64,000 nucleotides of DNA, taken from positions 496,001 to 560,000 of the forward strand of contig NZ_WVHL01000005.1 of NCBI RefSeq assembly GCF_009861525.1. Reading direction: 5' to 3'. The notes under the pieces are model-generated. The model saw only the letters and a program-made list of their open reading frames with translations. It did no database searches and was not told the DNA's origin. The position numbers and the translations under genes were made by a program. This stretch comes from Pseudomonas sp. LD120. Lineage in GTDB: Bacteria > Pseudomonadota > Gammaproteobacteria > Pseudomonadales > Pseudomonadaceae. Shown one piece after another: positions 27,794-35,661 of this stretch (positions are counted from its first letter, which is position 1; the number at the start of each line of letters is the position of its first letter).

Positions 27794-28665
27794 TGCGCCT
27801 CTCCCGCCAGCTTGAACAGGTACTGGCCGTAGCCGGTCTTGCCGAAGTAGGCGGCGCGTTCCAGCAGGTGCTCGCGACTGATCCAGCGGTTCTCATAGGC
27901 GATTTCTTCCAGGCAGGCGACCTTCAAACCCTGACGGTGCTCAATGGTCTGCACGTACTGCGAGGCTTCCAGCAAGCTGTCGTGGGTGCCGGTGTCGAGC
28001 CAGGCAAAGCCGCGGCCGAAGCGCTCCACATGCAGGTCGCCCCGCTTGAGGTAGGCGTTGTTGACGTCGGTGATCTCCAGTTCGCCACGGGGCGAGGGCT
28101 TGACTGCCTTGGCGATCTGCACCACGTCATTGTCGTAGAAATACAGGCCGGTGACCGCGTAGCTGGATTTCGGCTGCTTGGGCTTTTCTTCGATGGACAG
28201 GGCGCGACCTTCGCTGTCGAAATCGATGACCCCAAAACGCTCCGGGTCCTTGACCCAATAGCCGAACACCGTGGCGCCGGAGGTGCGTTTGGCGGCGTCG
28301 CGCAGCTGTGTGCCGAAGTACTGGCCGTGAAAGATGTTGTCGCCCAGGATCAGGCACACCGGGTCATTGCCGATGAACGCCTCGCCAATCAGGAACGCCT
28401 GGGCCAGGCCATCCGGCGACGGCTGTTCGGCGTAGCTCAAGCGCACCCCGAATTGGCTGCCGTCACCCAGCAGGTTGCGGTATTGCGGCAAATCCTGGGG
28501 GGTGGAGATGATCAGGATGTCCTGGATGCCGGCCAGCATCAGCACCGAGATCGGGTAGTAAATCATCGGCTTGTCGTAGATCGGCAGCAGTTGCTTGGAA
28601 ACGCCGAGGGTGATGGGGTGCAGACGGGTGCCGGAGCCGCCCGCCAGAACGATGCCTTTGATCAT
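27790..28665 (-). CDS. rmlA: Glucose-1-phosphate thymidylyltransferase RmlA
   Basis: A 291-residue nucleotidyltransferase. The signature LAGGSGTRLHPIT is at residues 7-19, with PMIYYPISVLMLAG following. It makes dTDP-glucose from glucose-1-phosphate and dTTP. The ATG at 28665 (MIKGIVLAGG) is chosen; 25 upstream in-frame codons lie within rmlB. It overlaps the rmlB stop by four bases. Confidence 0.95.
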   Translation of the reverse strand: MIKGIVLAGGSGTRLHPITLGVSKQLLPIYDKPMIYYPISVLMLAGIQDILIISTPQDLPQYRNLLGDGSQFGVRLSYAEQPSPDGLAQAFLIGEAFIGNDPVCLILGDNIFHGQYFGTQLRDAAKRTSGATVFGYWVKDPERFGVIDFDSEGRALSIEEKPKQPKSSYAVTGLYFYDNDVVQIAKAVKPSPRGELEITDVNNAYLKRGDLHVERFGRGFAWLDTGTHDSLLEASQYVQTIEHRQGLKVACLEEIAYENRWISREHLLERAAYFGKTGYGQYLFKLAGEAQ

Positions 28666-29744
28666 GCAATCAGATCCTTGATGTCGGTGGAGCCCAGGCG
28701 TTGGCCCTGGTAGCTGCCGTCCTGTACCCGGCGGCACCACTCGAGGTTATCCAGGTACCACTGCACGGTCTTGCGCAGCCCGCTGGTGAAGGTTTCTTCC
28801 GGCACCCAGCCCAGTTCCCGCTCGATCTTGCCGGCATCGATGGCGTAGCGCTGGTCGTGGCCAGGGCGATCCTGGACGAAGCTGATCAGGTCGGCGTAGT
28901 GGGCGACGCCCTGGGGTTTTTGCGGGGCCAGCTCTTCCAGCAGGCTGCAGATGCCGCGGACCACGTCGATGTTCTTCTGCTCGTTATGGCCGCCGATGTT
29001 GTAGGTCTCGCCCACCACACCCTCGGTCACCACCTTGTACAGCGCCCGGGCGTGATCCTCGACGTACAGCCAGTCGCGCACTTGCAGGCCATTGCCATAG
29101 ACCGGCAGCGGCTTGCCTGCGAGGGCATTGAGAATCACCAGAGGGATCAACTTCTCGGGAAAGTGGAACGGGCCATAGTTGTTGGAGCAGTTGCTGATCA
29201 GCACCGGCAGGCCGTAGGTACGCTGCCAGGCGCGGACCAGATGGTCGGACGCAGCCTTGCTGGCGGAGTAGGGCGAACTGGGGGCGTAGGGCGTGGTTTC
29301 GGTGAACAGGTCGTCGACGCCATGCAGGTCGCCATAGACCTCGTCGGTGGAAATATGGTGGAAGCGCAAAGCGGCCTTTTCCGCTTCGGGCAGTTTCTGC
29401 CAGTAAGCGCGGGTTGCCTCCAGCAGGCTGTAGGTGCCGACGATATTGGTCTGGATGAAGTCGGACGGCCCGTCGATGGAGCGGTCGACATGGGACTCGG
29501 CGGCCAGGTGCATGATCGCGTGGGGCTGGAAGCGTGCGAGCACGGCACTGACGGTGGCCTGGTCGACGATATCGGCCTTGACGAATTCGTAGCGGCTGTC
29601 GCTGGCGATGCTGTGCAACGATTCCAAGTTGCCGGCGTAGGTCAGTTTGTCCAGGTTCAGCACTTCGTGTTCTGTGTGCTGGATCAGATGGCGGACCAGA
29701 GCCGAGCCGATGAATCCGGCTCCGCCGGTGACGAGAATGCGCAT
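28662..29744 (-). CDS. rmlB: dTDP-glucose 4,6-dehydratase RmlB
   Basis: A 360-residue extended SDR enzyme. The NAD loop is VTGGAGFIGSAL (residues 5-16), and the catalytic region is HISTDEVYGDL plus YSASKAASDHLV. It starts the operon rmlB-A-C-D; P. aeruginosa has the order BDAC. The product dTDP-L-rhamnose feeds LPS, rhamnolipid or exopolysaccharide synthesis. The promoter must lie in the ~235-base gap shared with the divergent fusion gene. Confidence 0.95.
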   Translation of the reverse strand: MRILVTGGAGFIGSALVRHLIQHTEHEVLNLDKLTYAGNLESLHSIASDSRYEFVKADIVDQATVSAVLARFQPHAIMHLAAESHVDRSIDGPSDFIQTNIVGTYSLLEATRAYWQKLPEAEKAALRFHHISTDEVYGDLHGVDDLFTETTPYAPSSPYSASKAASDHLVRAWQRTYGLPVLISNCSNNYGPFHFPEKLIPLVILNALAGKPLPVYGNGLQVRDWLYVEDHARALYKVVTEGVVGETYNIGGHNEQKNIDVVRGICSLLEELAPQKPQGVAHYADLISFVQDRPGHDQRYAIDAGKIERELGWVPEETFTSGLRKTVQWYLDNLEWCRRVQDGSYQGQRLGSTDIKDLIA

Positions 29745-29980
29745 GTGGGGGCCTGTGTCCTTGGAAACGGATGACCGCAAAAAATGCAGCATAGCTTGTC
29801 GATACGAGGCTTAAGGTGCAACAGGCACCGGTAATTGATTCGAGTGCGGGTGGTCGGAAGCTATCGCCACAGATGCGTAAACCGCGCTGTACTGCCTGTC
29901 CGCTATACCTGCTTGGGGGTTGCGTAACGCCTTGGGCAATGGCGATATAAGCGGCTTATAACAATTACCGGGGTCGTTGT

Positions 29981-32899
29981 ATGTTGCTTGCCACCTTGAT
30001 CCACCGCGCCAGTCTGCCCAGCCCACAGGTCACTGCACAGCAAGCGCTGGAGTTGCTGAACACTTATTACGGCCTGCAAGGCACCTTGCAGTCTCTGGGC
30101 AGCCAGCAGGACCTCAACTATCGCCTCGACTGTCCCCAGGGGCGCTTTGTCCTGAAAATCTGTCGCGGCGATTATTCGGTCCTGGAGTTGCAGGCGCAGC
30201 ACGCGGCTCTCAAGCATCTGCAGCAACATCCCGAACTGCGAGTGCCGAGGGTGATTCCGGCGAAGAATGGTGCGGACCTGCTGTCCCTGGAGATTGCCGG
30301 GCAAGCGCTGCACGTGCGGTTGCTCGACTATATAGAAGGCCGTTCGCTGACCCACTTGCCGCACCTGGGAGGCGAGCTGGTGGCGGGCCTGGGCCGGCTC
30401 TGCGGGCAGATGGACCTGGCTTTGGAAGGTTTCCAGCATCCGGGGCTCGAACGCACCCTGCAATGGGATGCCCGGCATGCCCAGGCGCTGATCGGGCATT
30501 TGTTGCCAGTCATCCAGGACCCGCAGCAACGGGCCTTGATCGCTGACACCGCGCAGCGCGCCGAGCGTCGTTTGCAGCCGTTGTTGGAGCAATTGCCGGT
30601 GCAGGCGATCCACATGGACATCACCGACGACAACGTGGTCTGGCAGCGGGATGCTTCGCGCCATTGGCAGTTGCAGGGGGTGATCGACTTTGGCGACCTG
30701 ATCCGCACCTGGCGCATCACTGATTTGTCGGTGACCTGCGCGGCGTTGCTGCATCACGTCGAGGGCGATCCACTGCGTATTTTGCCCGCGATCCAGGCCT
30801 ACCATCAGGTCAACCCGCTGCAACGGGCTGAGCTGCTGGCGCTCTGGCCGTTGATCGTGGCTCGCGCCGCGGTGCTGGTGCTCAGTGGCGAACAGCAGGT
30901 CAGCATCGACCCGGACAATGAGTACAGCCGCGCCAACCTGAAGCATGAGTGGGAAATCTTCCGGGTGGCCAACTCGGTGTCTTTTGCGTTCATGGAAGCG
31001 GCGATCCTCAGTGCTGTCGGGCAGTCGTTGCCGGCCATCGGCAGTGACGGCTTCGTCCCGCTGCTGCCGAGCCTGGTGGGTCGTGAGTTCGCCCTGATCG
31101 ACCTGGGCGTGCTCAGCCCGCACTTCGAAGCCGGTAATTGGGAGCAGCCGGGGATCGATGATCGTCTGTTGGCCGAAGCTGCTGTTGCCCATGGTCTGGC
31201 CGCCAGTCGTTATGGCCAGTACCGCTTGTCGCGGACCTGTCCCGACAGCGCCCTGGAGCCGCAAACCTGCCCGTTGCATGTGCAGTTGCAAGTGCCCGCC
31301 GGCACGCCGCTGGAAGCACCGTTCGCCGGAGTTCTGCACGGTGGCGAGGACGGTTTGTTGCGCTTGGATGGCCCGACGCTGAGCGTGCGCTTGTGGGGTG
31401 TCGAGCCGTCGTTGCACCCGGGCGCCGCCCTGGTCAAGGGACAGGTGTTGGGCGCCGTGGCGGCCGACGGCCGGCTCAAGGTGCAGCTGTGTCGCGCCGC
31501 CGAACTGGCGCCGCCGTTGTTTTGCACACCGTCCCGGGCAGCGGCCTGGCAGGCACTGTGCCCCTCGCCGGCGGCGCTCTTGGGGTTGGCCTGCGATGCC
31601 GAGCCGGAGCTGGACCCGCAGACCCTGCTGGAGCGTCGCGATGCCAGCTTTGCCCGCTCGCAAAAGCACTATTACGTCGACCCGCCGCGGATCGAACGCG
31701 GCTGGCGCAATCACCTGATCGACATGCAGGGGCGCTCCTACCTGGACATGCTCAACAACGTCGCGGTGCTCGGGCACGGCCACCCGCGGATGGCCGCCGA
31801 GGCCGCGCGTCAATGGTCGCTGCTCAACACCAATTCGCGTTTTCACTATGCCGCGATCGCCGAATTCTCCGAACGCCTGCTGGCCCTGGCGCCGGATTCC
31901 ATGGACCGGGTGTTCCTGGTCAACAGTGGCACCGAAGCCAACGACCTGGCGATTCGCCTGGCCTGGGCCTACAGCGGCGGGCGCGACATGCTCAGTGTGC
32001 TGGAGGCCTATCACGGCTGGTCGGTGGCGGCCGATGCGGTGTCGACCTCCATCGCCGACAACCCCCAGGCCCTCACCAGCCGTCCTGATTGGGTGCACCC
32101 GGTGACTGCGCCCAACACCTATCGCGGCGAGTTCCGCGGCCAGGACAGTACCGCGCAGTACCTGCGCAGCGTTGACCGGCAGTTGCACAAGCTGGACGAA
32201 CAGAATCGCCAGTTGGCCGGGTTTATCTGTGAGCCGGTGTATGGCAACGCCGGGGGCATTTCGCTGCCGCCGGGTTATCTGCAGGCAGTCTACGAGCGGG
32301 TCCGGGCTCGGGGCGGGGTGTGCATCGCCGACGAGGTCCAGGTGGGTTACGGGCGCATGGGCAAGTTTTTCTGGGGCTTCGAAGAGCAGGGCGTGGTGCC
32401 GGACATCATCACCATGGCCAAGGGCATGGGTAACGGCCAGCCGCTGGGCGCGGTGATCACCCGGCGCGAGATCGCCGAGGCGCTGGAAGCCGAAGGCTAT
32501 TTCTTTTCCTCATCCGGTGGCAGTCCGGTCAGTTGCCGCGTCGGCATGGCGGTGCTGGATGTGATGCAGGAGGAGGGGCTATGGGAGAACGCCCAGGTGG
32601 TGGGTGACTACTTCAAGCAGCGCCTGGAAGCGCTCAAGGGCCTGCATCCGCTGGTGGGGGCGGTGCACGGTTCCGGTTTCTACCTGGGGCTGGAGCTGAT
32701 CCGTAATCACCAGACCCTAGAACCGGCCACCGAGGAAACCACCCTGCTGTGCGACCGCCTGCGGGAACTGGGGATTTTCATGCAGCCCACCGGCGATCAC
32801 TTGAACATCCTCAAGATCAAGCCACCGATGGTCACCAGCCGGCAGAGCGTGGATTTCTTCGTCGACATGCTGGACAAGGTGCTGGGCGAGGATCTGTAA
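29981..32899 (+). CDS. Fusion protein: APH-like kinase, M23/lipoyl-like insert, class III aminotransferase
   Basis: A 972-residue cytosolic protein with three parts. Residues ~1-330 are an aminoglycoside-phosphotransferase-like kinase with catalytic HMDITDDN (near 210) and metal-binding VIDFGD (near 232). Residues ~430-505 resemble a peptidase-M23 or lipoyl-type beta barrel (LEAPFAGVLHGG). Residues ~545-965 are a class III PLP aminotransferase with NSGTEAND, ADEVQVGYGRMG and the PLP lysine near 814 (MAKGMGNG). By analogy with hydroxylysine kinase plus phospho-lyase, or ethanolamine-phosphate phospho-lyase, it may phosphorylate an amino alcohol and eliminate the phosphate. The substrate is not established. 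Confidence 0.82.
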   Translation: MLLATLIHRASLPSPQVTAQQALELLNTYYGLQGTLQSLGSQQDLNYRLDCPQGRFVLKICRGDYSVLELQAQHAALKHLQQHPELRVPRVIPAKNGADLLSLEIAGQALHVRLLDYIEGRSLTHLPHLGGELVAGLGRLCGQMDLALEGFQHPGLERTLQWDARHAQALIGHLLPVIQDPQQRALIADTAQRAERRLQPLLEQLPVQAIHMDITDDNVVWQRDASRHWQLQGVIDFGDLIRTWRITDLSVTCAALLHHVEGDPLRILPAIQAYHQVNPLQRAELLALWPLIVARAAVLVLSGEQQVSIDPDNEYSRANLKHEWEIFRVANSVSFAFMEAAILSAVGQSLPAIGSDGFVPLLPSLVGREFALIDLGVLSPHFEAGNWEQPGIDDRLLAEAAVAHGLAASRYGQYRLSRTCPDSALEPQTCPLHVQLQVPAGTPLEAPFAGVLHGGEDGLLRLDGPTLSVRLWGVEPSLHPGAALVKGQVLGAVAADGRLKVQLCRAAELAPPLFCTPSRAAAWQALCPSPAALLGLACDAEPELDPQTLLERRDASFARSQKHYYVDPPRIERGWRNHLIDMQGRSYLDMLNNVAVLGHGHPRMAAEAARQWSLLNTNSRFHYAAIAEFSERLLALAPDSMDRVFLVNSGTEANDLAIRLAWAYSGGRDMLSVLEAYHGWSVAADAVSTSIADNPQALTSRPDWVHPVTAPNTYRGEFRGQDSTAQYLRSVDRQLHKLDEQNRQLAGFICEPVYGNAGGISLPPGYLQAVYERVRARGGVCIADEVQVGYGRMGKFFWGFEEQGVVPDIITMAKGMGNGQPLGAVITRREIAEALEAEGYFFSSSGGSPVSCRVGMAVLDVMQEEGLWENAQVVGDYFKQRLEALKGLHPLVGAVHGSGFYLGLELIRNHQTLEPATEETTLLCDRLRELGIFMQPTGDHLNILKIKPPMVTSRQSVDFFVDMLDKVLGEDL

Positions 32900-32929
32900 G
32901 GGTTGGTCGTTCGCGGCGTTCACCTCCAT

Positions 32930-32981
32930 TCGCCGGCCAGTCGGCTCCTACCCCCTTTGTAGGCGTCGACTGGCCGGCGAT
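32930..32981. repeat. REP hairpin downstream of the fusion gene
   Basis: TCGCCGGCCAGTCG and CGACTGGCCGGCGA form a perfect 14-bp inverted repeat around CTCCTA / TAGG spacer elements. This is a REP-type structure in the 266-base gap before aguB, and it may also stop transcription of the fusion gene. Confidence 0.75.
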
Positions 32982-33165
32982 TGCTTTTGCGTATATTCGA
33001 TTGTTATCGGTATTTTTTTTGGATTTTTTCATGTTCTCGATTTTATTGACTTCATAAGTCGATATTTATCGGATATAAAGTGGGCGTCGTCAGGTGCGAT
33101 TTCGTCGTGCCGCGTCTTTTTCCCTCTGTTGTCATCGACCGCGTCCATTGCCCGGGAGTTGTTCC

Positions 33166-34044
33166 ATGAGCCGTATCGTTACCGTCGCCGCTACCCAGAT
33201 GACTTGTTCCTGGGACCTTGAGGCCAATCTCGAAACCGCCGAAAAACTGGTCCGTGAAGCCGCCGCCCAGGGCGCGCAGATCATCCTGCTCCAGGAGTTG
33301 TTCGAGGCCCCGTACTTCTGCCAGAAGCCCAACCCGGACTATCTGCAATGGGCCACCACGGTGGACAGCAACGTCGCCATCGCGCACTTCCAGAAGGTCG
33401 CCCGGGAGCTGCAAGTGGTGCTGCCCATCAGCTTCTACGAGCTGGCCGGGCGCGCGCGCTTCAACAGCATCGCGATCATCGATGCCGACGGCAGCAACCT
33501 GGGGATTTATCGGAAAAGCCATATCCCGGACGGTCCCGGCTACCACGAGAAGTACTACTTCAACCCGGGCGATACCGGCTTCAAGGTGTGGAACACCCGC
33601 TACGCGAAGATCGGCGTGGGCATCTGCTGGGATCAGTGGTTCCCCGAGTGCGCCCGCAGCATGGCCCTGCAAGGCGCGGAAATCCTCTTCTACCCGACCG
33701 CCATCGGCAGCGAGCCCCACGACCAGAGCATTTCCTCCCGTGATCACTGGCAGCGTGTGCAGCAGGGGCATGCCGGGGCCAACCTGATGCCGCTGATTGC
33801 CAGCAACCGTATCGGCAACGAAGAGCAGGACGGCTATGACATCACCTTCTACGGTTCGTCCTTCATCGCCAATCAGTTCGGCGAGAAGGTTCAAGAGCTC
33901 AACCAAACTGAAGAAGGTATCCTTGTGCAGCGCTTCGACCTCGACGAGCTCGAGCACATCCGCAGCGCCTGGGGCAGTTTCCGTGACCGTCGTCCGAACC
34001 TCTATGGCGCGCTGAAAACCCTCGACGGTTCCCTGGAGTCCTGA
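33166..34044 (+). CDS. aguB: N-carbamoylputrescine amidase AguB
   Basis: A 292-residue nitrilase-superfamily enzyme. The Glu-Lys-Cys triad is visible in LLQELFE, IYRKSHIP and GVGICWDQWFPE. It hydrolyses N-carbamoylputrescine to putrescine, CO2 and ammonia. ATG 33166 is preceded by GGGAGTT. aguA follows after five bases. No aguR regulator gene is in the window. Confidence 0.95.
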   Translation: MSRIVTVAATQMTCSWDLEANLETAEKLVREAAAQGAQIILLQELFEAPYFCQKPNPDYLQWATTVDSNVAIAHFQKVARELQVVLPISFYELAGRARFNSIAIIDADGSNLGIYRKSHIPDGPGYHEKYYFNPGDTGFKVWNTRYAKIGVGICWDQWFPECARSMALQGAEILFYPTAIGSEPHDQSISSRDHWQRVQQGHAGANLMPLIASNRIGNEEQDGYDITFYGSSFIANQFGEKVQELNQTEEGILVQRFDLDELEHIRSAWGSFRDRRPNLYGALKTLDGSLES

Positions 34045-34049
34045 ACACT

Positions 34050-35156
34050 ATGAGCACTTTGCACAGCACGCCGCGCGCCGACGGTTTCTACATGCCGGCC
34101 GAATGGGCGACCCAGACCCAGACCTGGATGATCTGGCCCGAGCGTCCGGACAACTGGCGCCTGGGCGGCAAGCCGGCGCAAGCCGCCCACGCCGCGGTGG
34201 CCAAGGCCATTGCACGCTTTGAGCCCGTCACCGTGGCGGTGTCCGCGGCCCAGTATGAAAACGCCCGGGCGCGCCTGGACGTACCCAACATCCGCGTCGT
34301 GGAGATGTCCAGCGACGATGCCTGGATACGCGACACCGGCCCGACCTTCGTCATCAACGACAGTGGCGAAGTGCGCGGCGTGCACTGGGGCTTCAATGCC
34401 TGGGGTGGTTTCCAGGGCGGCTTGTACTCGCCGTGGAACCGTGACGAGCAGGTGGCCAGCAAAGTGCTGGAGATCGAGCGTTGCCAGGAGTACCGCACCG
34501 AGGGCTTCGTGCTTGAAGGCGGTTCGATTCATGTCGACGGCGAAGGCACGCTGATCACCACCGAAGAATGCCTGCTCAATCACAACCGCAACCCGCACCT
34601 GTCCCGCGAGCAGATCGAGGCGGTGCTGCGCGAGCATCTGGCGGTGGAGCAGATTGTCTGGCTGCCGGACGGCCTGTACAACGATGAAACCGACGGCCAT
34701 GTGGATAACTTCTGCTGCTACGTGCGTCCGGGCGAAGTGCTGCTGGCCTGGACCGACGATCCCCAGGACCCGAACTACCCCCGTTGCCAGGCTGCCCTAC
34801 AGGTGCTGGAAAACACCCGCGACGCCAAGGGCCGCCCTTTAAAGGTGCACAAGATGCCCATTCCTGGCCCGTTGTACGCCACCGAAGAAGAGTGCGCCGG
34901 TGTAGACGCGGTAGCGGGTAGCCAGGAGCGCACGCCTGCGGTGCGTTTGGCCGGTTCCTACGTGAATTTCCTGATCGTCAACGGCGGGCTCATCGCCCCA
35001 AGTTTTGACGACCCGATGGATGCCCAGGCCAAGGCAATCCTGCAGAACCTGTTCCCCGAGCATGAGGTGGTGATGGTTCCAGGGCGTGAACTGTTACTGG
35101 GGGGGGGGAACATTCACTGCCTTACACAACAACAGCCGGCGCCGCAGCGAGTGTGA
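34050..35156 (+). CDS. aguA: Agmatine deiminase AguA
   Basis: A 368-residue guanidino-group deiminase converting agmatine to N-carbamoylputrescine, the substrate of AguB. The motifs WIRDTGPTF, EGGSIHVDGEG and DGHVDNF supply Asp, Glu and His; the catalytic cysteine is residue 357 in GGGNIHCLTQQ. A run of ten G residues (35099-35108) encodes the GGG just before this cysteine; any slippage would remove the active site. Length is normal for the family. Confidence 0.95.
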   Translation: MSTLHSTPRADGFYMPAEWATQTQTWMIWPERPDNWRLGGKPAQAAHAAVAKAIARFEPVTVAVSAAQYENARARLDVPNIRVVEMSSDDAWIRDTGPTFVINDSGEVRGVHWGFNAWGGFQGGLYSPWNRDEQVASKVLEIERCQEYRTEGFVLEGGSIHVDGEGTLITTEECLLNHNRNPHLSREQIEAVLREHLAVEQIVWLPDGLYNDETDGHVDNFCCYVRPGEVLLAWTDDPQDPNYPRCQAALQVLENTRDAKGRPLKVHKMPIPGPLYATEEECAGVDAVAGSQERTPAVRLAGSYVNFLIVNGGLIAPSFDDPMDAQAKAILQNLFPEHEVVMVPGRELLLGGGNIHCLTQQQPAPQRV

Positions 35157-35400
35157 GTGCCGTTGTAACAGCGCGGCAGGACGGGGCGGCGGCGCTGGCT
35201 TGGCATTATCTCGGATGTCCTTCGCAAGCCCGCAAGCTAGAGCGGTTTCTGGCTTTTTAATAAGGTGATTTCAGCGCGCCGGAGATCTTGGCATAGGTCT
35301 TGTATCTGTCTGGCGGTAATTCCGAGACATGTAGAACGTTTTCTGTTCTGTCATAAACCTTGGATAAGTTAGGCCGCTCAGATACCAGGAGAGCGCTGGA

Positions 35401-35601
35401 ATGAATACGGTCAGCGAGCGGGTTTCCCATCCCTTGGCAATGAGTCATGAGTCTCGGCAGGTTCTGGTGCAATGGTTGAAGTCCAATGGAACGCGTCAGA
35501 TCAGTGAACCTGATGCGCGCCGGACGTTGATTGAGCGTTACCCCGCTGACTTGTTCAGCGAGGCGGAACTGCAAGCTCTATGGGATGTGATGAAAGGATA
35601 G
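35401..35601 (+). CDS. Small hypothetical protein
   Basis: A 66-residue soluble protein, mainly helical, with no recognised domain. GGAGAGCG precedes the ATG at a workable distance, and a strong terminator follows, which supports a real gene. The upstream gap 35157-35400 shows no gene. The function is unknown. Confidence 0.6.
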   Translation: MNTVSERVSHPLAMSHESRQVLVQWLKSNGTRQISEPDARRTLIERYPADLFSEAELQALWDVMKG

Positions 35602-35618
35602 AAAACGACGGATTGTTT

Positions 35619-35651
35619 AAAAGCGCTGCCGGGATGGCAGCGCTTTTTTTT
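35619..35651 (+). terminator. Intrinsic terminator
   Basis: AAAGCGCTGCC / GGCAGCGCTTT hairpin followed by eight T residues, between the small gene and the convergent TonB receptor gene. The A-rich left flank means it may work in both directions. Confidence 0.88.
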
Positions 35652-35661
35652 GCGCGGGTAT

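Noticed and set aside
29903..32188. 761-codon open frame antisense to the kinase part of the fusion gene
   Set aside because: The plus strand has clear kinase and PLP motifs; the antisense frame shows none.
33046..33079. Sigma-70 promoter (TTGACT ... TATAAA) before aguB
   Set aside because: The spacer is 22 bases, too long for a normal promoter.
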